From assembly GCF_033406955.1 (NCBI RefSeq), contig NZ_CP137734.1, positions 8,370,001 through 8,434,000 of the forward strand: a stretch of DNA of 64,000 bases. The letters run 5' to 3'. Numbering within the stretch: position 1 is the first letter of the stretch; each line of letters starts with the position of its first letter. This DNA comes from Streptomyces violaceoruber (GTDB lineage Bacteria > Actinomycetota > Actinomycetes > Streptomycetales > Streptomycetaceae). This document shows, piece by piece, positions 23,862 to 31,819 of this stretch. A model generated the notes under the pieces. The model saw nothing but the letters and a program-made list of their open reading frames with translations, was not told where the DNA came from and searched no databases. The translations under genes were made by a program, and so were the position numbers.

Positions 23862-25685
23862 ATGCTCAGTGACAGCACAGCGCGCGACCGAACCATCGCG
23901 CGAGCACGCCTGAAGTTCCTTCAGAACGCGGAACTGCCTGCGGCGGTCGTGCCCGAGGGCATCCTCAACTCCTGGCAGCGTTCCAAGTACCTGGGGATCG
24001 GCACGGACGAGGTGGTCGTCCCCTACCAGCCGGACTACGACCGGGAGAGTCGCCTGGTACGCGCCGCCACACCGGTCCTGGACCGGCTGGAACAGGCACT
24101 GACGGGTTCGGACGCCAGTGTGATCGTGACGGACCGCAACGGCTGGGTGCGCGACCGCCGCGTCGGGGAGAAACGGCTCTCGGCGCACCTGGACCGGGTT
24201 CACCTGGCACCCGGCTTCAACTACGCCGAACAGTTCGTCGGCACGAACGGCATCGGGGTCGCGCTGGAGGAACGCCGGCCCAACGTGGTCCTGGGCACCG
24301 AGCACTTCAACGAGCGCCTGCAGAGCGTCTCCTGCGCGGCCGCCCCGATCCGCAACACGGTCACCGGGCGGGTCGAGGGAGCCATGAACCTGACCTGCTG
24401 GAACGGTCCGGCTCGCCTTCTCATGGCAGCCCTCGTGCAGGAAGCCGTCGACGACATCGAACGCGTGATGTACGAGTTCAGCAGTGCGCACCAGCGCGCT
24501 CTGCTGGAGGCGTTCCAGCAGGTCACCCACTACGGTGACCGGCCGGTGCTCTGTCTCGGCCAGGATCTCGTGCTGGCCAACACCGCCGCCTCGGCGAGGC
24601 TCACCGGCGACGACCACCGGCTGCTGCACGAGGCCGCCGCCGAGTTCGGGCACGCGCCCCGCACGCGCAGGGAGGTGCGGCTGACCGGCGGGGAGAGCGT
24701 CATGATGCGCTGCCGGCAGGTCGACAGCTCGGCGGGCGCGGCCGGATACCTGCTGGAGCTGGCCTTCACGGACCGACCCGCCGACGCCCCGGGCCCCGGT
24801 ACGGGATCCCGTACCGGAACCCGCCACGGCTCCCGCGCGGAGGGCGGCGCTGCCGGGCCCCGGCCGCTGCCGGGTCTGGCCGGGACGGACCCGGCCTGGA
24901 ACTCGGTCTCCCGCACGGCCGCGCGCTGCGCACGGGACCGCACGCCGCTCCTGCTCCACGGCGAGACCGGCACCGGCAAGGCCACGCTGGTCCGTGCCGC
25001 GCACGCGCTGACGGGGGCGGCCTGGGCGCCCGTCGTCGTGGACGCCGCCGCCCCGGGTCTCCCGCACGCCGGTCACGACCCGGCAGCCGCCCTGCGCGCG
25101 GCGCCCGCCGGACCGGGCCGCGCCCTGATCCTGCGCAACGTCGACGACGTCGGCCCCGAGGACGCGGCCGCCGTCGCCGAAGCACTGGACACGGCGGCGG
25201 CCCGGGGCACCTGGGTGGTCGGCACCGTGCAGCGCGCACCGGGCGTACCGGAGCCGCTCAGACACTGCTTCCTCGAAGCCGCGGCGGTACCCGCCCTGCG
25301 GCATCGCCTCACCGACCTCCCGGCGCTGGTCGACTGCCTGCTGCGGCGCATCGGCGGCGGCGTGGGATGCGCACCGGAGGTGCTGCCGCCGCTGCGCCGG
25401 CACGACTGGCCCGGCAACGTCCGCGAACTGAGCCTCGTCCTGAGCAAGGCCGCCGCGGCCCGGCGTACGTACCGGATCGAGGTCGGCGACCTGCCGCCGT
25501 CCCTGCACAGCGCGGGCGGCCGGTCCCTGAGCGTCTGGGAGGCGTCCGAGCGCGACACCCTGGTCCAGGCGCTGCTGGAGGCGGACGGCAACAAACTGCT
25601 CGCGGCCCAGCGGCTCGGCATCTCCCGTACGACGATCTACCGCAAGATGCGGGCCTACGGCATCACCCTCCCCGCCCGGGGCTGA
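23862..25685 (+). CDS. AcoR/MimR-like regulator: GAF, AAA+ and Fis domains
   Basis: A 607-residue activator. The N-terminal region includes a GAF-type sensor (about 60-210, with NGWVRDRRVGEKRL and FVGTNGIGVAL). A reduced AAA+ domain has Walker A GETGTGKA but an unusual Walker B region (ALILRNVDDV) and no GAFTGA loop. The R-finger-side motif HDWPGNVRELSLVLSKA is present. The Fis HTH is LLAAQRLGISRTTIYRKMRAYGI. Lack of GAFTGA means it should not act with sigma-54, which Streptomyces lack anyway. Its location, divergent from the SDR/amidohydrolase/DUF59/ADH operon, makes it the probable activator, as MimR is for alkane monooxygenase genes. GGAGG is 7 nt upstream of ATG 23862. Confidence 0.88.
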   Translation: MLSDSTARDRTIARARLKFLQNAELPAAVVPEGILNSWQRSKYLGIGTDEVVVPYQPDYDRESRLVRAATPVLDRLEQALTGSDASVIVTDRNGWVRDRRVGEKRLSAHLDRVHLAPGFNYAEQFVGTNGIGVALEERRPNVVLGTEHFNERLQSVSCAAAPIRNTVTGRVEGAMNLTCWNGPARLLMAALVQEAVDDIERVMYEFSSAHQRALLEAFQQVTHYGDRPVLCLGQDLVLANTAASARLTGDDHRLLHEAAAEFGHAPRTRREVRLTGGESVMMRCRQVDSSAGAAGYLLELAFTDRPADAPGPGTGSRTGTRHGSRAEGGAAGPRPLPGLAGTDPAWNSVSRTAARCARDRTPLLLHGETGTGKATLVRAAHALTGAAWAPVVVDAAAPGLPHAGHDPAAALRAAPAGPGRALILRNVDDVGPEDAAAVAEALDTAAARGTWVVGTVQRAPGVPEPLRHCFLEAAAVPALRHRLTDLPALVDCLLRRIGGGVGCAPEVLPPLRRHDWPGNVRELSLVLSKAAAARRTYRIEVGDLPPSLHSAGGRSLSVWEASERDTLVQALLEADGNKLLAAQRLGISRTTIYRKMRAYGITLPARG

Positions 25686-25858
25686 CGCGGGCGCAGGCAG
25701 CTCCGTGGCAGCGGTGGTGGCTGCGAGGCCGGTGGCATCCAGATCCTCCGGGAGCGCGTCCGCGATGCCCGCGCCAACGGTTGGCCCGGCGAGGTCGAGT
25801 TCGGCCGGCGGCAGAACACCGGCCGAACCGGGCTCGACGATCACTACAGTCCGGTCCC

Positions 25859-26599
25859 ATGACGACGATCACGACGCGTACGGTCGAGTACGCGGCAGAC
25901 GGTTTGACGATGATCGGGCACCTCGCGCTCCCGCCTGGAGCCGACCGCCGGCCCGCGGTGCTGCTCGGACCGGAGGGCATGGGGCTCAGCGACGTCGAGC
26001 GCGGCCGGGCCGATGCTCTCGCCGAGCTGGGATATGCGGCGCTCGCCTTCGACCTGCACGGCGGGCGCTACTTGGGCGACCCCGAGGAGATGCTGGCCCG
26101 TTGCCTGCCGCTGCTCGCCGATCCCGACCGGATGCGGGGCATCGGCCATGCGGCGCTGGACGTGTTGCGCACCCAACCGCGGACCGACCCCGGCCGGATC
26201 GCCGCCGTCGGCTACGGCACCGGGGGCGCCGTCGGGCTGGAACTCGGGCGTGACGGCGTCGACCTGCGGGCGATCGGGACAGTCAACGCACTGACCACGG
26301 GCCGGCCCGGCGAGGCGGAGCGCATCCGCTGCCCCGTGTGGGCCGGCGTAGGGTCGCAAGACCCGATCATGCCGCCCGAGCAACGGAACGCGTTCACCGC
26401 CGAGATGCAGGCCGCGGGCGTCGACTGGCGCCTCACGGTCTACGGCGGCGCCCTGCACGCGTTCCACCACCCGCCCGTCGACCACCCCACGGTCCCCGGC
26501 GTCGGCTACCACCCACGGCACGCGCAGCGCGCCTGGCGCGACGTCGTCGACCTGCTCGCCGAATGCCTGCCCCTGGCAGAGGACCGGGGGACCAGCTGA
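25859..26599 (+). CDS. Dienelactone hydrolase-family protein lacking the nucleophile
   Basis: A 246-residue alpha/beta hydrolase of the dienelactone hydrolase family. Strand and loop order fit: PAVLLGPEGMG (32-42), nucleophile elbow AAVGYGTGGA (115-124), acid GSQDPIM (Asp168), His200 in GALHAFHHP. In dienelactone hydrolase the elbow is GYCxGG with a catalytic Cys; here that residue is Gly120, so the normal mechanism is not possible. It may be a binding or non-catalytic member, or may use another residue. ATG 25859 begins 173 bp after the regulator stop; no clear partner gene is present. Confidence 0.8.
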   Translation: MTTITTRTVEYAADGLTMIGHLALPPGADRRPAVLLGPEGMGLSDVERGRADALAELGYAALAFDLHGGRYLGDPEEMLARCLPLLADPDRMRGIGHAALDVLRTQPRTDPGRIAAVGYGTGGAVGLELGRDGVDLRAIGTVNALTTGRPGEAERIRCPVWAGVGSQDPIMPPEQRNAFTAEMQAAGVDWRLTVYGGALHAFHHPPVDHPTVPGVGYHPRHAQRAWRDVVDLLAECLPLAEDRGTS

Positions 26600-26765
26600 G
26601 CGCCCTCGACCGTGAACGGCTCGCCGGAATGCCCGGCGACGGCGATGCAGACGTCCCGCACCCGCTGCGGCTCCACCGCGTCGGACACCCGCGGAGCGTC
26701 GCCTTCACCGATCACCTCCGGCAGGGCGGGAAGCCGTGCGGTCACCTCGGCCACGTCGCGGCCCC
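26596..26765 (-). other. Coding-like fragment in a 255-bp convergent gap
   Basis: The gap between the dienelactone hydrolase-like gene and the TetR gene contains a minus-strand frame with strong G/C third-position bias (…VTARLPALPEVIGEGDAPRV…, then …VRDVCIAVAGHSGEPFTVEG…). It has no start or ribosome site of its own. It looks like the remains of a gene whose identity I cannot name. Confidence 0.3.
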
Positions 26766-26854
26766 GGCCCCCGTTCGTCCGCCTCTGCCACGAGACCGTG
26801 CCGGAGCCGGCCGACGGCGACCGGGCCGGGGCGCACCGACCGAGGTGGGTCGGC

Positions 26855-27427
26855 CTACCTCGCGTCCACATGCCGGACCAGCCCGTCCGTGATGAGGGCC
26901 AGCCCCGCCTCGAACGCCGACTCGTGATCGATTTCCGGCACATCGGCCGGGAGGTCCGCCGTGTCACCGGCGCCGGTCTCCGCCTGCTCCTCCAGGACGC
27001 AGCCGACGGTGAAGCGGCCGGCCGCGAGCATCGCCATCTGCGCGTGGCGCTCGGGCACCCCGGACGCGACGAGGAAGTCCATCTTGCGGCGGACCCTGTC
27101 GAGGTCGGCGGTGGGTCTGCTGCCGGCGTGGAGGCGTGCACCGTCACGGCGCGCGAGCAGAGTGCGCCTGAAACTGCGCGTGTTCCGCAGGAACCAGCCG
27201 TGCCAGTCCTCGCCCGGCTCCGGCAGCGGTTCGGCCGCGTGCGGGGCCATGGCGGCCTGCGCCATGGCCGTCAGCAGATCCCTCTTGGTGCGGAAGTACC
27301 AGTACAGCGACGGCTGCTCGACACCCAGGCGCTTCGCCAGCCGCCGGGTGCTGACGCCGTCCAGTCCCACCTCGTCGAGCAGGTCGAGCGCCTCGGTGAT
27401 CACCGTCTCCCGGTTCATCTTGGTCAC
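26855..27427 (-). CDS. TetR-type repressor (tetracycline repressor class)
   Basis: A 190-residue repressor: HTH at about 20-50 (GVSTRRLAKRLGVEQPSLYWYFRTKRDLL) and a TetR_C-type ligand domain with ARRDGARLHAGSRP and RFTVGCVLEEQAE. This C-terminal form belongs to the class that includes TnTetR. GTG 27427 or ATG 27418 could be the start; neither has a strong ribosome site. It diverges from a FAD monooxygenase of TetX-like organisation, and a tetO-like operator lies between them. Tetracycline or a related aromatic compound as inducer is inferred. Confidence 0.88.
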   Translation of the reverse strand: MTKMNRETVITEALDLLDEVGLDGVSTRRLAKRLGVEQPSLYWYFRTKRDLLTAMAQAAMAPHAAEPLPEPGEDWHGWFLRNTRSFRRTLLARRDGARLHAGSRPTADLDRVRRKMDFLVASGVPERHAQMAMLAAGRFTVGCVLEEQAETGAGDTADLPADVPEIDHESAFEAGLALITDGLVRHVDAR

Positions 27428-27436
27428 GTTGACAAC

Positions 27437-27449
27437 CTATCGCTGATAG
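27437..27449. promoter_or_regulatory. tetO-like operator
   Basis: CTATCGCTGATAG is an inverted repeat (CTATC-N3-GATAG) with the same arms as classical tet operators (CTATCATTGATAG). It lies 10 bp upstream of the tetR start and 61 bp from the monooxygenase start. A further GATAG half-site is at 27476-27480. Confidence 0.7.
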
Positions 27450-27497
27450 ATGACTCTGGAAAGGAATCATTCACCGATAGATTCTGGGGTGAGGGCA

Positions 27498-28745
27498 ATG
27501 GCGCAGCGGTCAGGGACGACTTCCCTGCGGGTTCTCGTGGCCGGCGGTGGGATCGCCGGACACGCCCTGGCGTACTGGCTGGCCAGAGGGGGGCACCGGG
27601 TGACGGTGCGGGAGCGGTACCCGGATCTGCGGGCCACCGGCGCCCAGATCGATCTCCGGGGCCAGGGCATCGAGGCCGTCCGGCGCATGGGGCTGCTCGA
27701 CACCGTCCGCGGCAGGCTCGTCGACGAGGCGGGTGTCGCCTTCCTCGACGCCCGCGGGAGGCCGAGGGCGACCCTCATGGCCAACACCTCCGGCCGGGGC
27801 CGGCAGAGCCTGACGTCCGAGTACGAGATCATGCGCGGCGACCTGGTCCGCATCCTTCACGAGGCGACCGGAAACGACGTGGAGTACGTCTACGGCACGA
27901 GCGTGGACGGCTTCGACCAGGACGAGCACGAGGTCGTCGCCCACTGCTCCGACGGATCGTCCGAGACCTACGACCTCCTGGTCGCCGCGGACGGGCAGGG
28001 CTCCCGCCTGCGGCGGGCGATCCTGCCGGACGGCACCGACCCGTACTGGCGGGTCGGCATCCACATGGCCTACTGGTTCGTCCCGCGCATCGCCTCCGAC
28101 AGCAACGTCCGCGACACCTGTATGGTCCCGGGCGGCCGCCAGATCATGCGCCGCAGCCACAACCCGACCGAGACACAGGTGTACTTCGTCCTGCGCGATG
28201 ACTCCGCGCAGGCATCGGCGATCCACCGCGAACCCGTCGAGAAGCAGCAGGAGTTCTGGGCGAGCAGGTTCCGCGACGCCGGATGGCAGACCGAGCGCTT
28301 CGTCGAAGGCATGAGGACGAGCCCGTTCTTCTACTCCCAGGAGATCGTCCAGGTGCGCACCGACACCTGGTCCAGGGGGCGCGTGGTCCTCGCCGGCGAC
28401 GCCGCGCACTGCGCATCTCCCTACAGCGGCATGGGAACCTCCGGCGGCCTGGTCGGCGCCCACGTCCTGGCCGGCGAGATCAACCGGCGCCCGGACGATC
28501 TCCCGACCGCGCTGGCGCACTACGACACCACGCTGCGGCCCTTCACCGACGAGATCCAGGGCGAGGTCAACCCCCGCCTCCTGAAGCTCGCCATGCCCAT
28601 GACCCAGCGGGCGATCGACGCCTTCCTCACCGTCACCGGCATGGCCACCAGGCTGCGTGTGCCCGGCCTGGCCACCCGCTTCTCGAAGGAGGACCGGGGC
28701 GGTGCCTGGCGGCTCCCGCACTACCCGGAACTCCGGACCGCCTGA
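27498..28745 (+). CDS. FAD-dependent monooxygenase, TetX-like arrangement
   Basis: A 415-residue class A flavoprotein hydroxylase. The FAD/NAD fold reads VLVAGGGIAGHALAYWLARGGHRVTVRER. The middle contains the DG-type motif VAADGQGSRLRRA, and the GD motif is VVLAGDAAHCASPYSGMGTSGGLVGAHVLAGEI. It would use NADPH and O2 to hydroxylate an aromatic or polyketide substrate; TetX-type relatives inactivate tetracyclines. ATG 27498 is chosen as closest to the Rossmann strand; an upstream ATG at 27450 lacks a ribosome site. It is controlled by the divergent TetR. Substrate identity is inference only. Confidence 0.88.
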   Translation: MAQRSGTTSLRVLVAGGGIAGHALAYWLARGGHRVTVRERYPDLRATGAQIDLRGQGIEAVRRMGLLDTVRGRLVDEAGVAFLDARGRPRATLMANTSGRGRQSLTSEYEIMRGDLVRILHEATGNDVEYVYGTSVDGFDQDEHEVVAHCSDGSSETYDLLVAADGQGSRLRRAILPDGTDPYWRVGIHMAYWFVPRIASDSNVRDTCMVPGGRQIMRRSHNPTETQVYFVLRDDSAQASAIHREPVEKQQEFWASRFRDAGWQTERFVEGMRTSPFFYSQEIVQVRTDTWSRGRVVLAGDAAHCASPYSGMGTSGGLVGAHVLAGEINRRPDDLPTALAHYDTTLRPFTDEIQGEVNPRLLKLAMPMTQRAIDAFLTVTGMATRLRVPGLATRFSKEDRGGAWRLPHYPELRTA

Positions 28746-29097
28746 CCGCGCACACCAGGGAGCCACGGCTGCGGCACGTGTTCCTCCGGGATCGTAGGGC
28801 CGAGCCGCTGTCCGCCACCGTCAGTCCCGCTTCCCGGCCGTCCTGGAGGACGTCTCGGGGGACGGACGCCGAGGACGCCGCCGGCCGGGCGACGGGCGCG
28901 GCCGGCGCGGCCGCCGTCCTCGCCGGAGCCACCGTCGTCATCGCCCCGTCCGGACTGCCGGCGGCGGACGTGCCCCGTCACCGCGCCCGACTCGTCGCGA
29001 TCGCCCGCCGAACCGGCCTCGCACGCGTCCACCGACCGCCCTCGCCCGGCACGCGGAGGTGACACGGCGCCGAGGGAGCCCGAGGGGGGCACCGGGA
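28746..29097. other. 352-bp gap with a possible gene remnant
   Basis: No complete gene is present. A plus-strand frame (about 28880-29062) with coding-like bias contains AVLAGATVVIAPSGLP and VPRHRARLVAIARRTGLARV, reminiscent of NmrA/epimerase-like NAD-binding proteins. It has no start, and the preceding frame is low complexity. Confidence 0.3.
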
Positions 29098-29763
29098 TCA
29101 CTGCCGGACGGCGCGCAGTCCGTCCAGGAGCAGCCGCAGCCCGAACTCGAAGTGTGCCGTGAAATCCGTACTGGTGAGCACCGGCAGGGTTGCGGCGAGG
29201 TGGGGATAGGTCCCTGCCGCCACCGCCTCGCGCAGGGTCGCCTCGTCGAGGGGCCCACCGCCCCCCGGCGTGAGGGCGGCCTGTTCCTCCAGCGTGTGGC
29301 CGACGGTGAAGTTGGCCACGGAGTACAGCGCCCGTGCGGCGTCGCCGTCGCCGAAGCCCGCCTCGCGCAGCACGCCGACGAGGCCGTCGGCGAAGCGCAG
29401 GGTGTTCGGACCGGTCGCGTGCGTGCCGGCGAAGACCCGTGCGCCGTCGCGATGGGCGAGCAGAGCCGCGCGCAGTGCGCGGGCGAGGCGCGCCGTTCTC
29501 TCGCTCCAGTCGCCGTCCCCCGTCGCCCCGGCGGCGTCGGCGACGCCGTCGACCATGTGCTCGGCCATCGCGGTGAGCAGGTCCTGCTTGGCCGCGAAGT
29601 AGCGGTACAGCGCACCGGCCTGGACGTCCATCGCCTGGGCGAGCCGGCGCATGGTCAGTGTGTCGAGGCCGGACTCGTTCAGCAGGTCGAGGGCGGTTTG
29701 GACGGTGCGGGCCCGGTCGAGTCGGGCGGGCCGACCTCGGGTCCGGCTTGACGGGAGGCTCAT
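29098..29763 (-). CDS. TetR-type repressor (second of two paralogous modules)
   Basis: A 221-residue TetR repressor: HTH ESGLDTLTMRRLAQAMDVQAGALYRYFAAKQDLL and a TetR_C-like ligand domain with AHRDGARVFAGTHAT and NFTVGHTLEEQA. It resembles the TetR 1.7 kb to the left in both halves, suggesting duplication. ATG 29763 is taken because it gives the normal length; an upstream GTG would lie inside the operator region. It diverges from the second FAD monooxygenase with two tandem operators between them. Confidence 0.88.
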   Translation of the reverse strand: MSLPSSRTRGRPARLDRARTVQTALDLLNESGLDTLTMRRLAQAMDVQAGALYRYFAAKQDLLTAMAEHMVDGVADAAGATGDGDWSERTARLARALRAALLAHRDGARVFAGTHATGPNTLRFADGLVGVLREAGFGDGDAARALYSVANFTVGHTLEEQAALTPGGGGPLDEATLREAVAAGTYPHLAATLPVLTSTDFTAHFEFGLRLLLDGLRAVRQ

Positions 29764-29776
29764 GGACGTCACTATA

Positions 29777-29806
29777 GTGAACACCATTCACGTGAACACT
29801 GTTCAT
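29777..29806. promoter_or_regulatory. Two tandem TetR operators
   Basis: GTGAACACCATTCAC (29777-29791) and GTGAACACTGTTCAT (29792-29806) are abutting 15-bp dyads sharing the GTGAACAC half. They fill the space between the divergent tetR and FAD-monooxygenase starts and overlap the ACTATAGT sequence that could serve as a -10 region. Confidence 0.7.
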
Positions 29807-29826
29807 TAATGAGGAGGTCATCTCCG

Positions 29827-31341
29827 ATGAGCACCGATGTGATCGTCGTGGGCGCGGGTCCGACCGGGCTGATGCTCGCCTGCGAGCTGGCACTGGCGGG
29901 CGTACGGACCCGGGTCCTGGAGCGCCGCACCGAACCGCAGCGCGATTCGCGGGCACTGAGCCTGCACCCGCGCAGCGTGGAACTGATGGACCAGAGAGGG
30001 CTGCTCGACCGGTTCCTCCCGCTCGGCCGGGCCGTGCCGGGCTGGCACTTCGCGGGCCTGCGCACTCAACTGGACTTCAGCGCCCTCGACTCCCGGCACG
30101 GCTACACCCTCTTCCTGGCCCAGGCGCGCACCGAGGCGATCCTCGAGCGGCGTGCGCACGAGCTGGGGGTGGAGATCAGCCGGGGCCACGAGGTCCTCGG
30201 CGTGCGCCAGGACGGCGACGGCGTCGAGGTGGAGGTACGCGCACCCGGCGGCGGCACCGAGACCGCGCACAGCCTCTACGCGGTCGGGTGCGACGGCGGG
30301 CGCAGCATCGTGCGGCAGGCCGCGGGGATCGGCTTCCCCGGCACCGACGAGACCCTGACCGGCGTACTCGGGGACTTCGCGGTCGTCGACCCGCAGCCCG
30401 GTGCCCTTGCTGCCGCCCGCGCCGGTGGCGTGATCGTCGCGCCGCTGGAAGGAGGGGTCACTCGGTTCGTCTACCTGGATCCGGAGCGGATACGGGTGCC
30501 GGCCCGGGAGCCGGTGTCCCTGGAGGAGTTCCGTACGTCGCTCACCCGGATCACCGGCTCCGACTGCGGCGTCGCCGAGCCCGTCTGGCTGTCGCGCTTC
30601 GGCAACGCCACGCGGCTCGCGGAGAGCTACCGTTCGGGGCGCATCCTGCTGGCGGGCGACGCCGCCCACATCCACTTCCCCGCAGCGGGGCAGGGCCTCA
30701 ACACCGGGCTCCAGGACGCCATGAACCTGGGGTGGAAGCTGGCTGCCGTGGTGGGCGGCTGGGCCCCGCCCGGGCTGTTGGACGGTTACGACGGTGAGCG
30801 CCGCCCGGTCGGCCGGTCGGTGACCGAGAACACCGAGGTCCAGACCCTGCTGGCGGAGCTGACGCTGGTCGCGCAGTACCGGCGCCCGGCTGAGGCCCTG
30901 CGCAGACTTCTCGACCAGTTGCTGGGCATGGCGGAGGTCAACCGCCGGCTCGCCGACCAGGTCTCCGCGCTCGGCACCGGCTATCCGCCGCCGGACCCGG
31001 GCGCCGATCCGCTGGTGGGACGGCGCATGCCCGACGTCGGGCTGACCGCTGCCGGTTCGGAGGCGACGCGAGTGTACGAACTGCTCCACGGGGGCCGCTT
31101 CGTCCTGCTCTCCCTGGCCGGGGACCCGGCCCTTCGGGAGTCCGTCGACGCGGGCTGGGGCCCGCGGGTCACGGCCGTCGCCGTCGACAAGTACGACGAG
31201 CACCCGGACCTAGACGGCGTGACCGAGGTCCTCGTCCGTCCCGACGGCCACGTTGCCTGGGCCACCCGGACCACCGACGGCGGTGCACGCGACGACCAGC
31301 GTGCCCGGGCGCTGACCGCCTGGGCGGGCACGCGCTCCTGA
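29827..31341 (+). CDS. FAD-dependent aromatic hydroxylase
   Basis: A 504-residue class A monooxygenase of the polyketide-hydroxylase type (PgaE/OxyS/MhpA-like). FAD-binding VIVVGAGPTGLMLACELALAGVRTRVLERR (5-34), YAVGCDGGRSIVRQAAG, and the GD motif ILLAGDAAHIHFPAAGQGLNTGLQDAMNLGWKLAAV. A C-terminal thioredoxin-like domain (about 400-500) is present, as in these hydroxylases. GAGGAGG precedes ATG 29827 by 9 nt. It is controlled by the divergent TetR. A role in modifying or detoxifying an aromatic compound is inferred; the neighbouring module has the same layout. Confidence 0.9.
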   Translation: MSTDVIVVGAGPTGLMLACELALAGVRTRVLERRTEPQRDSRALSLHPRSVELMDQRGLLDRFLPLGRAVPGWHFAGLRTQLDFSALDSRHGYTLFLAQARTEAILERRAHELGVEISRGHEVLGVRQDGDGVEVEVRAPGGGTETAHSLYAVGCDGGRSIVRQAAGIGFPGTDETLTGVLGDFAVVDPQPGALAAARAGGVIVAPLEGGVTRFVYLDPERIRVPAREPVSLEEFRTSLTRITGSDCGVAEPVWLSRFGNATRLAESYRSGRILLAGDAAHIHFPAAGQGLNTGLQDAMNLGWKLAAVVGGWAPPGLLDGYDGERRPVGRSVTENTEVQTLLAELTLVAQYRRPAEALRRLLDQLLGMAEVNRRLADQVSALGTGYPPPDPGADPLVGRRMPDVGLTAAGSEATRVYELLHGGRFVLLSLAGDPALRESVDAGWGPRVTAVAVDKYDEHPDLDGVTEVLVRPDGHVAWATRTTDGGARDDQRARALTAWAGTRS

Positions 31342-31819
31342 AGGAACTGCCGGCACGGGAACGGACACCGTGCCCGTCCCGAAGGCGAGCCGGCCGGTGC
31401 CACCGACGTGCCCGAAGCGACGCCGGGGCACCGACGGGGCGCCGCACATCGTCGCCGGCGGCCACCGGCGCCGCAAGGACGCCCGCAGCGTCGGCCCGGT
31501 CACCATCCCCATCCCCGTCCGCGTCGACGACGGACGGGCCGGCACCTTACGAGGCCCCCCCGGGGCCCCGTTCGTGGCGGACCACCCGCAGAGCCCGCGC
31601 TCGCGCAGCCAGGCCAGGTGTTCGGCGCGGAGAAGTACGTCTCGTCCCGGCGGAGTTCGACGGGTCGGCGCCGCCGTGGTCCCGTCGGGGCCGGACGGCG
31701 GGTGTGCCCGTGTCTTCGGCGGTGCCGTCATGCCGTCACGGGCGCACTGATCCGGCATCGGTGGTCGCTTGGGCGTGACACCGTTCAGAACCTGTGCTCC
31801 CGGGGGCGGGCGCAGGCGC
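31342..31819. other. 478-bp gap, no convincing gene
   Basis: The gap lies between the hydroxylase and the convergent Spo0M-like gene. Short open frames exist on both strands but none has a ribosome site, recognisable motif or consistent codon bias over its length. Confidence 0.4.

Noticed and set aside
23730..25844. A 704-codon minus-strand frame
   Set aside because: It lies antisense to the GAF/AAA/Fis regulator, whose motifs are unambiguous, and has no ribosome site or recognisable domain.
26855..31341. A polyketide biosynthetic cluster around the two FAD hydroxylases
   Set aside because: No ketosynthase, carrier protein, cyclase or transferase genes are present; each hydroxylase is paired only with its TetR.
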